A DNA stretch of 10,359 bases. It comes from Thermoplasmata archaeon (GTDB lineage: Archaea; Thermoplasmatota; Thermoplasmata; Thermoplasmatales; Thermoplasmataceae). The stretch is from contig JAJZYV010000028.1 of assembly GCA_021797955.1 (NCBI GenBank), positions 1-10,359 on the forward strand. The letters run 5' to 3'. The notes beneath the pieces are model-generated. The model was not told the origin of the DNA and made no database searches. It worked only from the letters and a program-made list of their open reading frames with translations. Shown here piece after piece: positions 1 through 7,102 of the stretch; the stretch's first letter is position 1; every line of letters starts with the position of its first letter. The position numbers were made by a program, and so were the translations under genes.

Positions 1-1
1 T

Positions 2-115
2 GCAGATTTGAGAGGGAAAAGCATAAAGGAACGTGTAGAAGAAATGGTTACAATCGCAGATCCAAAATTCATGAATCAAATTTATGAGGAATCTAAAAAG
101 ATTTACAAACTGTGA
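2..115 (+). CDS. Acetyl-CoA hydrolase/transferase family protein, C-terminal fragment
   Basis: This is the last 37 codons of a gene cut by the left edge, ending in TGA at 113-115. The peptide starts ADLRGKSIKERVEEM and continues VTIADPKFMNQIYEESKK. It fits the end of the acetyl-CoA hydrolase/CoA-transferase C-terminal domain, where family members carry an LRG..xxERa..lI.IAhPdfR..L pattern (succinyl-CoA:acetate and 4-hydroxybutyrate CoA-transferases). Such enzymes move CoA between acyl-CoA and a carboxylic acid in the cytosol. The catalytic glutamate lies upstream of the window, so the substrate cannot be inferred. The gene converges with the carotenoid gene across 80 bases. Family assignment is fairly firm for such a short piece; the exact enzyme is unknown. 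Confidence 0.72.
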   Translation, partial: ADLRGKSIKERVEEMVTIADPKFMNQIYEESKKIYKL

Positions 116-182
116 CTTGATGGATAAATCCTTTGTTTAACCATTTAAATAGTGCTTTTCTTGAGTTCAATAAGCGATAATT

Positions 183-195
183 CAAAAAAGAAGCA
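183..195 (-). terminator. Possible U-tract terminator after the CruF-like gene
   Basis: Directly after the TGA stop of the minus-strand gene the transcript would read GCTTCTTTTTTG, with six consecutive T (plus-strand A at 184-189). Archaeal RNA polymerase often terminates at such U-tracts without a hairpin, and I see no stem here. The gap between the convergent genes (116-195) holds nothing else I can name. Confidence 0.35.
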
Positions 196-939
196 TCAAA
201 TTGTTTCCTTACCATTGGAGATACTGTAAAATGCACCTATTTTTTCAGATTTCCTCCCTAACATATATGTAGCCAATATGATTAAAAATATTAAAAATGA
301 TATTATTGCTGGGCCTACCAGTTTATCATAGAGATCAGAGATGCAATTATCGATGCCAAATAGCACTATGAATAAAATGGCTCTAATATCAGTACTTCCT
401 CTGCCAATTTTGAAGAAATAGAAAATAGTGGAAATAATTGTTGCAGTGACAAACCATCCAACAAAGTTAGTCCATGGGTCTCCAAAGTACTGTGTTGACG
501 AGGTCCAAACCCAAAGTCTGCCAGAGAATCTTGGATCAAATGAAAGGTCCAGTGATACTAATAGAAACGGCATTGCAATGTTTTTCCCTGCTTCATAAGC
601 ATAGAAACTCAACGAGGCCCACAATAATGGGATAAATATTGGCATTGGGCCTATGAGCGGTCCCAGCCCGACTGTGTAATAATAATTTCCAAATGGTATC
701 CCTGTTCGGAGACTTAAAAGCTCAAGCAATGATCCTACTACTCCCGCAATAATGAAGAATTTGCCAGATTGTTTTACTCCCATTAATAGAGCTGTACTGA
801 TTGCATAACTGACCAGCAATAGCAAAGATACATTAAGCGTTGAAAAGGCTGAAAGATTCTTTAAAAATGGAATTTGGCCAACAAATAGATATGCAATATA
901 GGCGAAGGACACCGTCCATGCGATTTTAGTTTTATCCAA
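196..939 (-). CDS. cruF: CruF-like carotenoid biosynthesis membrane protein
   Basis: This 247-residue integral membrane protein has about seven or eight hydrophobic segments (roughly 7-24, 35-54, 61-78, 98-116, 121-135, 157-177, 187-201, 208-226). It carries the hallmarks of the CruF/bisanhydrobacterioruberin hydratase family (formerly DUF422): Glu73, IPFGNYYYT at 81-89, GPMPIFIPLLW at 97-107, DLSFDP at 131-136, and the W.W...YFGDPWTNFVGWF stretch at 143-163. Family members hydrate the ends of C50 or acyclic carotenoids in bacterioruberin and myxoxanthophyll-type pathways. The start is TTG (937-939). No ATG lies in frame before the upstream in-frame stop, and the next internal Met (residue 53) would lose two helices. 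A T-rich TATA-like box 25 bases upstream agrees with a leaderless TTG start. No phytoene synthase, desaturase or elongase gene lies in the window, so the real substrate is open. Confidence 0.85.
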   Translation of the reverse strand: MDKTKIAWTVSFAYIAYLFVGQIPFLKNLSAFSTLNVSLLLLVSYAISTALLMGVKQSGKFFIIAGVVGSLLELLSLRTGIPFGNYYYTVGLGPLIGPMPIFIPLLWASLSFYAYEAGKNIAMPFLLVSLDLSFDPRFSGRLWVWTSSTQYFGDPWTNFVGWFVTATIISTIFYFFKIGRGSTDIRAILFIVLFGIDNCISDLYDKLVGPAIISFLIFLIILATYMLGRKSEKIGAFYSISNGKETI

Positions 940-960
940 TATACGGAAAATATGGTAAGA

Positions 961-968
961 ATAAAAAA
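961..968 (-). promoter_or_regulatory. TATA-like box of the CruF-like gene
   Basis: On the minus strand the sequence reads TTTTTTAT, preceded by purine-rich AGAAAAC, a plausible BRE. Its centre is about 25 bases before the TTG start, the spacing expected if transcription begins at the start codon. The box itself is a weak match to the archaeal consensus. Confidence 0.4.
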
Positions 969-1358
969 GTTTTCTGACTACGCGAGTTAGAAAATTGCCT
1001 TTCCTATCATTCGCACGGAATTCTCATATTTACGATTTATCAATCAGATTATGTCAAAATTGAGGAAATAGTGTTCGAGTCTTCAAAAAACCTATCGAAA
1101 CGTGTTTAAGGGCAACCTATGGTTCTAAACTTCTTGTGGACCAAAGCAAAGTCAATTCAGATGAGAGCGAACAGATTCACGATGAAAATTTCTATACATA
1201 CTAAATAAAGCAGATTTATCAAAAACATCGAAGAACAGGCTTTCAGAAGATACACCGTGATTGAGTGCCTGCAGTTATTTTTTATTCTGAGAAATTTGCC
1301 AGGATAGAATTACACTGAATATTAAAATTGAAAAATTTAGGGAAATCACCCATGAATT

Positions 1359-1377
1359 ATGGTAATATTTATACCAT
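1359..1377 (+). promoter_or_regulatory. MFS promoter: TATA box inside a 19-base palindrome
   Basis: The sequence ATGGTAATATTTATACCAT has perfect 6-base arms (ATGGTA and TACCAT) around a 7-base AT centre that includes the TATA box ATATTTATA (1365-1373). Transcription would begin near 1395, about a dozen bases before the ATG at 1407. A second CCATGAA copy lies at 1350-1356, 24 bases before the one at 1374-1380. An inverted repeat over the TATA box is the usual site for an archaeal repressor that blocks TBP/TFB. The TATA call is fairly good; operator function is inference. Confidence 0.5.
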
Positions 1378-1406
1378 GAAAGAAATCCTTTGAAAAGTGC
1401 CCCCCT

Positions 1407-2750
1407 ATGGTGGAGTCGGAATTATCTCCAGTTAGCCAAAGTCCCAGATGGAGACTCTGGTATCTGTCCTACATATTTTCCAATGTGTCAGGAGGTGTAT
1501 TAACTCCGATGATACCACTATTTATCTCATTTTATTTTCACAGAGGAGTCGTGTTCGTGGGGATAGCATCCTCACTTTCATCCCTGTCATCAGTACTTGC
1601 CCTTATCCTTTGGGGAAATATTTCTGATAATGTGATGAAGAGAAAAATATTCGTTCTTATTGGATTTTTTGGGTCATTCATTTCTCTACTCTTTATAATC
1701 TTCACAAACACGATTTATTCCTATATTGGGATTCTTGTCCTCTTCCAGTTTTTCTCAATGGCATCCGTGCCGGTTTCGACTCTACTGGTAATTGAAAATG
1801 AACATGAAAGTCAATGGGCCAAAACGGTATCTGTGTTCAGTGCAATATCGACAATTGGAACCGTAGGAGGATTAACGCTAGGACTAATTATAGTCTTAAA
1901 TGACTCCTCTTCTGTTTCAACTTTAAAGGACATCTATCTTATGGGATCGCTCATATATCTCGTAGCATTTTTCCTGGCTTTCTTCCTGTTAAGAGAATCA
2001 AAGGTTAAGGTAAAAAGATCGTCCCTGTCTGGTCTCTTTTCAATCAGGACATTTGAAAGAACAAGATATGCTCCTTCCTACGTTATTCACGTAATAAAGC
2101 TATTTGGAAGGAAAAAAGGGGTAAAGATTGGACGAGATTTATGGTTGTACCTATTGTTAAGCGGTTTCTTAATGGTGGGTTTTCAAACATATTTTACACC
2201 ATATCCTGTTTTTTTGATAGAAAATTACCATGCCTCAGAGGGAGTGGTTTATACTATGTACTTGCTGAACAGTGCATTTTCGGTTGTTTCCTTTAACATG
2301 GCAAGTGGGTATATTCGAAGACTTAGCCTGGAAAAAGCCATATACATACCCCTGATAATTAGAATGGTTGTCTTTTCGCTGACCAGTATTATTCCTTTTC
2401 TGGGATTGGTATCATTTGGATTTATGATAATTGTTGTTCTGGTTTATGGTGCAATGGGCTTCGTCTGGAGTTTTATTGGAATAACGCAGATTACAAAGGT
2501 GACTAAATTAGCAGATAAGAACACAAGAGGAAGAGCTATTGGCTATTATAATTCAATTCTCGGCTCAGGGCAGATACTTGGCGCATTTATCTCAGGATTT
2601 ATTGTGACAAGCTTCGGTTACACTGGAGATTTTCTGATTGCCTCACTTATGGTAGGAATAGGATTTGTAGGCAGTTTTGTATTAAATAAAAGTAAAATTA
2701 ATTTAAATCGTGAACCCAACTCTTCAAAAACAGAAAAAATTTCAGAATAG
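1407..2750 (+). CDS. Major facilitator superfamily transporter
   Basis: This 447-residue protein has about twelve hydrophobic helices in two halves, joined by a basic, mostly hydrophilic loop at about 197-243. The MFS motif A is at residues 70-80 (G-N-I-S-D-N-V-M-K-R-K) in the loop between helices 2 and 3. The second half carries a related loop and helix (NTRGRAIGYYNSILGSGQ, 372-389). The N-terminus (MVESELSPVSQ) is polar and cytosolic, and the tail from 427 is charged. It should be a secondary transporter or drug/sugar exporter in the cytoplasmic membrane, but no motif fixes the substrate. The ATG at 1407 is the first start after an in-frame TGA, follows a run of six C, and has no obvious ribosome site. 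The 3' end overlaps the convergent GH15 gene by 9 bases. A sugar substrate is possible from that neighbour but unproven. Confidence 0.88.
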   Translation: MVESELSPVSQSPRWRLWYLSYIFSNVSGGVLTPMIPLFISFYFHRGVVFVGIASSLSSLSSVLALILWGNISDNVMKRKIFVLIGFFGSFISLLFIIFTNTIYSYIGILVLFQFFSMASVPVSTLLVIENEHESQWAKTVSVFSAISTIGTVGGLTLGLIIVLNDSSSVSTLKDIYLMGSLIYLVAFFLAFFLLRESKVKVKRSSLSGLFSIRTFERTRYAPSYVIHVIKLFGRKKGVKIGRDLWLYLLLSGFLMVGFQTYFTPYPVFLIENYHASEGVVYTMYLLNSAFSVVSFNMASGYIRRLSLEKAIYIPLIIRMVVFSLTSIIPFLGLVSFGFMIIVVLVYGAMGFVWSFIGITQITKVTKLADKNTRGRAIGYYNSILGSGQILGAFISGFIVTSFGYTGDFLIASLMVGIGFVGSFVLNKSKINLNREPNSSKTEKISE

Positions 2751-5108
2751 AATATGGAAATTTTCTGCCTCCCAGTTACTTGAGATTTTCCAATAAAACG
2801 TAAATTCAAGCTTATCACCTTCTTTCATTTCCTTCGTATCTACCTCCACGTAGTGCACTTCTTGAAGGACTTTCTGACTGTTCGTGTCTTCATATGTCAT
2901 CCAGTTGTTTTTAGTGAACCTCAGGAAAAAATCTGTCCTGGCAACAATTATTATTGCCTCCTTTCCATGCGACCTTTTAGTTTTATTCCTGAAAGACCAC
3001 AGGTCCTTTCCTGAATTCAATTTTTTATTGACATATCTTTCTAGTATGTTCTGATCCTGATCATATGGCCTTCCGTTCTCTATCCCCCAGCAGGTTTTCA
3101 GATACTCAGCGTGTGCCCATACGAGTGGCATAGCAGAACCTGATGGTTTACCCTTGAACAATCCTCTTTCCGCGATATCTTCTGAATCCCAAACTTGTTC
3201 AGGTATCATACCTCCCAAGTTCGCAAAGTTTTCCATTGATTTTAGAAGATATTCTGCTTTCTGAAGATTTCCCGCTGAAATTTCATAATTGGCTCTTTCA
3301 CCTGTAAGCAGTGGCCAGCCTCTTCCATGCCCCGTTCCGTCAAATGGAGAACCTTCATTATGCTCACCGTAACCATCATTGGTGTATCTGTGCCAGACTG
3401 GGCCGTTTGGAGTTTCAACCAGTAATTCTCCATCAATGATTTTAATGGTGTTCAAAATATTTTGATCATTTGGACTCTTCAAACCGAACCTGACCATTGA
3501 TAACGATCCTGTGCTCACGACTTCCTGTACATTCATCATGTTAGCGGACCACGGTCTGTTCTTAATCGGAATGAATCCATCTTCATCCTGATCTGATTGA
3601 GATATCCTTACATAATGACCCTGTACTGCATATTTCCTGGAAAGTTCTGTGTTTGTTCTGTATAACCATTTGTCCAGATTAGTCAGGTAGATATCTGCCA
3701 ATTCCTGAGAGAAATCAGAAATCATTTTCAAACCGAGATTATCTGCCATTTCTGAAGCTTTATTGAGTGCTGTAATTTCCACAGTGATTGTAAAGGCAGA
3801 ATAGCCGCCATCCTCTTCCCATCTGTCCTGATCTGTTACAGGTCCATTGGCGAGAATGAAATTGACAGCTCTCAAGAGCATTTCCTTAAAATCTACCAAA
3901 TCTATGTGACCTCTTTTCCATAGGTCGTGAAGAAGAATCAGGGGAAAAGCAGTTTCATCCATTTGCAAGCCTTTCCAGTAGGGAGTCCCGTTTAACCACA
4001 TATTTTGTGGCCAGTGTCCATCTTCTTCCTGAGTTGATTGCAAAAACCTAAGTGCCTCTACCGCCCCTTTAATGTCCCCCATAAGAATCAACCCCTGAGC
4101 AGCCTCTACCATGTCTCTTGCCCATATTAGATGGTATCCGCCAAGATCGTCATCACCTTTGCTGAACCCCCAGGGTATGGAAAGACTGGCAATCAATCCT
4201 CCTGCCAGTGGCTCCTTTGAAATATGGCTACGAAGTACGAGCAGACTTAGGTCCTCGAGAGATCTTTTTTTCGTTTTGTTGCTAAGAAGTTTATTTTTCG
4301 AAACGGTTATTCTATATGCGTTCCATTTCTGGTTATAATTCTTTAATGCATTTTCCCATCCAAGATTTTTTGATCTTATGGTTTTCAGGGCAGCCTCTTC
4401 TGGACTGCTTCCAAATGCTATGAAAATATCAAAGCTACCATTATTTTCTGGTGTTACTTTTCCAGTGATGGCGGTATTCCCGTTTTTTGCGCTCTCAAAG
4501 TGTGTGGTGAGCTTAAAATTGTGCTTTAAATCCTGCCAGCCGTCAGAATACCCTGAATAGCCACAGCTCATTTCACCTTGACATTGATCGGAATAAAGGG
4601 CAAGATATGTGCCGTCCTTTGATGCAAATTGAAACTTTTTTCCTTTATATTCCCCTATCCAAGAGGTATTTTGAGATCCTCCATTATTGATATGGGGTGA
4701 AATTAGTGTGTATAAGTCGAGATTCATATTGCTCTTATTCCTAAATATCACGTGCTGAACAAGAACATCGTTCTCACCATCCACAAAAATTGTCTTTTCA
4801 ATTTTAAAAGATCCATCCTTTTCTTCATTGTGAATGATATAACTTGGAATTCCCGATCTGATGGTTTCGATATTATGAATTGTGTCTCTTTTCTCTTCAA
4901 AAAATTTTTGGTTTCCCACAATCAGAAGTTCCTGATCCCTGATTTGGGCTGTGTCCAATCCGGGGTAATAAACCTCGTTTAAGATGCCATGTGAAATAGT
5001 AAAATGAATTTTGGAACTTCTTTCCATTGCCGTTCCAACTCCTTCCTTTGCGCTCGAAGTCCATCTTGGAGGTATTCCTGGAAAACCTGATGGTTCCTCT
5101 TCAACCAT
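2742..5108 (-). CDS. GH15 glucoamylase / trehalase-type glycoside hydrolase
   Basis: This 788-residue inverting exo-alpha-glucosidase has the prokaryotic GH15 layout. The N-terminal beta-sandwich (about 5-270) begins with the family signature PGIPPRWTSSAKEGVGTA (9-26). A linker and an (alpha/alpha)6 barrel (about 285-680) follow, then a C-terminal segment ending near FTFYWKISSNWE (769-780). In the barrel I see WARDM (329-333), WEED (430-433; Glu431 or Glu432 matches the general acid) and GMIPEQVWD (633-641; Glu637 matches the general base). The expected action is removal of glucose from the non-reducing ends of alpha-glucans. GH15 proteins of Thermoplasma have also been described as alpha-trehalases, so trehalose is a real alternative. 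There is no signal peptide (MVEEEPSG), so the enzyme is probably cytosolic. The ATG at 5108 is the first start after an in-frame TAA, with a TATA box 25 bases upstream. Its 3' end overlaps the MFS gene. Confidence 0.93.
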   Translation of the reverse strand: MVEEEPSGFPGIPPRWTSSAKEGVGTAMERSSKIHFTISHGILNEVYYPGLDTAQIRDQELLIVGNQKFFEEKRDTIHNIETIRSGIPSYIIHNEEKDGSFKIEKTIFVDGENDVLVQHVIFRNKSNMNLDLYTLISPHINNGGSQNTSWIGEYKGKKFQFASKDGTYLALYSDQCQGEMSCGYSGYSDGWQDLKHNFKLTTHFESAKNGNTAITGKVTPENNGSFDIFIAFGSSPEEAALKTIRSKNLGWENALKNYNQKWNAYRITVSKNKLLSNKTKKRSLEDLSLLVLRSHISKEPLAGGLIASLSIPWGFSKGDDDLGGYHLIWARDMVEAAQGLILMGDIKGAVEALRFLQSTQEEDGHWPQNMWLNGTPYWKGLQMDETAFPLILLHDLWKRGHIDLVDFKEMLLRAVNFILANGPVTDQDRWEEDGGYSAFTITVEITALNKASEMADNLGLKMISDFSQELADIYLTNLDKWLYRTNTELSRKYAVQGHYVRISQSDQDEDGFIPIKNRPWSANMMNVQEVVSTGSLSMVRFGLKSPNDQNILNTIKIIDGELLVETPNGPVWHRYTNDGYGEHNEGSPFDGTGHGRGWPLLTGERANYEISAGNLQKAEYLLKSMENFANLGGMIPEQVWDSEDIAERGLFKGKPSGSAMPLVWAHAEYLKTCWGIENGRPYDQDQNILERYVNKKLNSGKDLWSFRNKTKRSHGKEAIIIVARTDFFLRFTKNNWMTYEDTNSQKVLQEVHYVEVDTKEMKEGDKLEFTFYWKISSNWEAENFHILF

Positions 5109-5127
5109 GGCAAGAAATCTAGGGCTG

Positions 5128-5137
5128 CTTTATAATA
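5128..5137 (-). promoter_or_regulatory. TATA box of the GH15 gene
   Basis: On the minus strand TATTATAAAG is centred about 25 bases before the GH15 ATG, which predicts a leaderless transcript starting at the ATG. A second candidate, GTATAAAA, lies further upstream at 5158-5165. With its own promoter in the 69-base gap after purK, the hydrolase need not be part of the purEK operon, although read-through is possible. Confidence 0.5.
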
Positions 5138-5177
5138 TTGACCAAAGAAAACTGGTTTTTTATACACATTTTAAAAA

Positions 5178-6290
5178 TTATATAAAATTGTCAATCCCTG
5201 CTCCGTACAAGATCGTGATTACCCTTTTCTGGGTCTCTCGGAGCTCATCATTGCTGTTTGCAGTAATACAGACGTGACCCATTTTCCTCTTCCTCTTAAC
5301 GGGAGATTTTCCATAGTCATACACCCTAGTATTTCCTAGAGAGAGTATTTCAGTCAGTTGTTCTTCGCTTAAATTAATTCCAATTATGTTCACAATACCA
5401 GATGGTCTATAGGTCTCCGGTTTGAACATGGGCAAATTCGCAACTGCCCTGATGTGGAATTCAAACTGTGAAATCGAGCTTCCCATCAAAGTGTGGTGCC
5501 CGGTATTGTGTACCCTTGGAGCGTATTCATTTATTATTGGCCCATCCTCTGTGATAAAGAATTCTATTCCCATGACCCCAATATACTCCAAAGCATTCAG
5601 TAAGTCTCTTGATATTTCCTTTATTCTTTCAGTTACCTTTTTATCGTCAAGCGGTGCTATATTACTGATTAGAATTCCCTTCCTGTTGTAGTTAAAGGAA
5701 GGCTCAAAAAAATAAATTTTATGTTGAATATCCCTTGCGCATATTATGGACGCTTCATATTGAAACTGAATGAATTTTTCAACAACGAAGATTTCGTCCG
5801 AAGACTCTGGGAATTCTTTTAAGTCATTCCAGTAATACTGCCCCTTTCCATCGTATCCACCTGTGGATGTTTTTATAACAAATTTTTCCCATTTTCTTGA
5901 ATTCAATAATGCCTCTTTTCCACCGTTCGCGATAATAAAATCGCCTACTGGAAAATTATTGCCCCTTAGAAATTCCTTCTCTTTATGCCTTTCCATCTTC
6001 AGTGCAACTGACTTGTATGAGGGTCTCAGCTTGCCCTTGCTTTCTGCGTAGTTTATCAGTTTTGGATTGATATGTTCGAACTCAAAAGTTACTACATCAC
6101 TTTCATTTACGAATTCTTTATAATTTTCTGGGCCAAATACCTTGTCCGCCAGTTTAGCTGCAGGATCGTTCGGGCTTTCGCAATACACATTGAACTTTAA
6201 TGGCAGTCCTCTTGATTCCAGAATCATCATTTGTCCAAGTTGTCCCGCCCCTGCTATTCCAATTGTCTTATGGTAATCTTGTGTTTTCAA
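5178..6290 (-). CDS. purK: N5-carboxyaminoimidazole ribonucleotide synthase (PurK)
   Basis: This 370-residue ATP-grasp enzyme converts AIR, bicarbonate and ATP to N5-CAIR in purine synthesis, and its product is the substrate of the adjacent PurE. The N-terminal nucleotide-binding loop is [12 protein letters not shown] (11-22). The ATP-grasp domain shows [11 protein letters not shown] (141-151), the hinge EKFI (171-174), the Mg-binding EFF region (243-245) and [14 protein letters not shown] (254-267). The C-terminal lid has [14 protein letters not shown] (327-340). Length is normal. The start is TTG at 6288-6290, inside the end of purE (23-base overlap). No ATG precedes it in frame, and the next Met would cut into the nucleotide loop. 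A GAGGG sequence 6 bases upstream of the TTG is a good ribosome site, so translation is probably coupled to purE. Confidence 0.96.
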   Translation of the reverse strand: MKTQDYHKTIGIAGAGQLGQMMILESRGLPLKFNVYCESPNDPAAKLADKVFGPENYKEFVNESDVVTFEFEHINPKLINYAESKGKLRPSYKSVALKMERHKEKEFLRGNNFPVGDFIIANGGKEALLNSRKWEKFVIKTSTGGYDGKGQYYWNDLKEFPESSDEIFVVEKFIQFQYEASIICARDIQHKIYFFEPSFNYNRKGILISNIAPLDDKKVTERIKEISRDLLNALEYIGVMGIEFFITEDGPIINEYAPRVHNTGHHTLMGSSISQFEFHIRAVANLPMFKPETYRPSGIVNIIGINLSEEQLTEILSLGNTRVYDYGKSPVKRKRKMGHVCITANSNDELRETQKRVITILYGAGIDNFI

Positions 6291-6741
6291 CCATTTCCCT
6301 CTCTGCTTCCATGTAATTTCTCATCTTGAATGCCAACTCTGGATATTTGAGTGATAGTATCCTGATTGCCAGTAATCCGGCATTTTTTGCATTATTTATG
6401 GCAACAGTTGCAACGGGTATGCCCGAAGGCATTTGAACTATTGAAAGCAGAGAATCAATGCCCTTCAGGGCTTTTGTCATCACAGGCACTCCTATAACGG
6501 GTAAATTTGTTATTGCAGCAACCATTCCGGGAAGGTGCGCAGAACCCCCTGCTCCTGCGATTATTACTTCGATTCCGCGTGCACTTGCCTTATCTGCAAA
6601 ATCATACATAAGTTTAGGTGTCCTATGTGCTGAAACGACTTTGCTTTCGCAGTCCACCTGAAAAAATTTTACCGTTTCAATAGCTTCTTTCATTACCTCA
6701 TAATCCGACTGACTTCCCATTATTACTGAAACCTTAGGCAT
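6268..6741 (-). CDS. purE: N5-CAIR mutase (PurE, class I)
   Basis: This 157-residue enzyme moves the carboxyl of N5-CAIR to give CAIR, the step after PurK. Its motifs are GSQSD (9-13), SAHRTP (37-42), [12 protein letters not shown] (62-73) and [12 protein letters not shown] (104-115). The PurK partner marks it as class I (mutase) rather than the class II AIR carboxylase. I chose ATG at 6741 because GGTGA lies 5 bases upstream, as in a typical archaeal ribosome site, and the protein then starts [10 protein letters not shown] as relatives do. An in-frame GTG at 6753 would add only MVKL and would place the ribosome site inside the gene. It is the first gene of the purEK operon. Confidence 0.96.
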   Translation of the reverse strand: MPKVSVIMGSQSDYEVMKEAIETVKFFQVDCESKVVSAHRTPKLMYDFADKASARGIEVIIAGAGGSAHLPGMVAAITNLPVIGVPVMTKALKGIDSLLSIVQMPSGIPVATVAINNAKNAGLLAIRILSLKYPELAFKMRNYMEAEREMVENTRLP

Positions 6742-6781
6742 TAATTTCACCACTTATCTCTTTATATCTTTATCGGTTATA

Positions 6782-6792
6782 CACTTTAAATT
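6782..6792 (-). promoter_or_regulatory. Candidate TATA box of purEK
   Basis: On the minus strand AATTTAAAGTG is centred about 46 bases before the purE ATG. It predicts a start near 6761 and a 5' leader of about 20 bases that includes the GGTGA ribosome site. GTGTATAACC (6775-6784) is an alternative. The choice between them is uncertain. Confidence 0.35.
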
Positions 6793-6876
6793 TTTTCTAT
6801 TTAAAATTGGAGTTTTACTTAGGTGATAAATAAAATGAATTGAGGTCTTTAACTTTGCAATAAAACTGCGTCCATA

Positions 6877-6900
6877 GCATTAAGTGATGCATTAAGCTAT
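6877..6900 (+). repeat. Two tandem 12-base units
   Basis: GCATTAAGTGAT is followed directly by GCATTAAGCTAT, matching at 10 of 12 positions with an identical GCATTAAG core. The pair is bracketed by TAGC (6875-6878) and GCTA (6896-6899). Twelve bases is a little more than one helical turn, so a protein could contact both copies on roughly the same face. Chance is not excluded. Confidence 0.4.
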
Positions 6901-7074
6901 TTTCCCAATTATTCTCTTTCCCAGATTTTTCTGGTGTTTAAATGATTGACCTTACCAATCTAATTTCGTTTCTTTATTGCATAGATTAATTCATCAAATT
7001 TTTCTTTGAATTTTGGAACTATGGAAACGTTTCATTCTGAAGTTAGATTTAATTCACCTGCACGACTAACCATA

Positions 7075-7082
7075 TTTTTAAA
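7075..7082 (+). promoter_or_regulatory. TATA box of threonine dehydrogenase
   Basis: TTTTTAAA is preceded by CATA, and its centre is about 25 bases before the ATG at 7103 but only about 9 bases before the ATG at 7088. If this is the working TATA box, the transcript starts after the upstream ATG, so the downstream ATG must be the true, leaderless start. Confidence 0.5.
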
Positions 7083-7102
7083 CTAAAATGAAATCTACTC
7101 AC

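Larger units (their letters stand above)
940..1406. other. 467-base divergent intergenic region
   Basis: The gap lies between the divergent CruF-like and MFS genes. It holds a promoter at each end. In the middle, one plus-strand frame (1064-1204, 46 codons, no ATG) has a protein-like but unrecognised sequence. On the minus strand a short hydrophobic frame ending at 1275-1277 runs back into the MFS start region. Neither has a start codon with promoter or ribosome-site support. I see no tRNA-like fold and no long repeat. Confidence 0.5.
6742..7102. other. 361-base divergent intergenic region purE / tdh
   Basis: The gap holds the purE promoter at one end and the tdh TATA box at the other. Between them are a strong ribosome-site-like AGGTGAT (6821-6827) followed by ATG, AAT and a stop; two near-identical 12-base tandem units (6877-6900); and a small perfect stem-loop (6921-6934) just before a TATA-like GTTTAAATG. 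The longest plus-strand frame with an ATG near tdh is 21 codons (7021-7086) and is unrecognised. I see no tRNA and no known riboswitch. Confidence 0.5.

Noticed and set aside
1275..1420. Minus-strand open frame with a hydrophobic stretch (SWVISLNFSILIFSVILSW), running back across the MFS start
   Set aside because: No start codon or promoter was found, it overlaps the start of a solid gene, and AT-rich DNA readily encodes hydrophobic runs by chance.
4979..5167. Minus-strand frame of 62 codons upstream of and overlapping the GH15 start, considered as a frameshifted N-terminus
   Set aside because: The GH15 frame itself already carries the complete family N-terminal signature from residue 9, so no frameshift is needed; the other frame resembles nothing I know.
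5011..5277. Plus-strand frame of 88 codons across the purK-GH15 gap
   Set aside because: It overlaps both flanking minus-strand genes and has no recognisable protein features; the gap is better explained as the GH15 promoter.
7021..7086. Plus-strand 21-codon frame (starts METFHSEVRF) just before tdh
   Set aside because: It is too short to judge, has no ribosome site, and overlaps the tdh TATA box.
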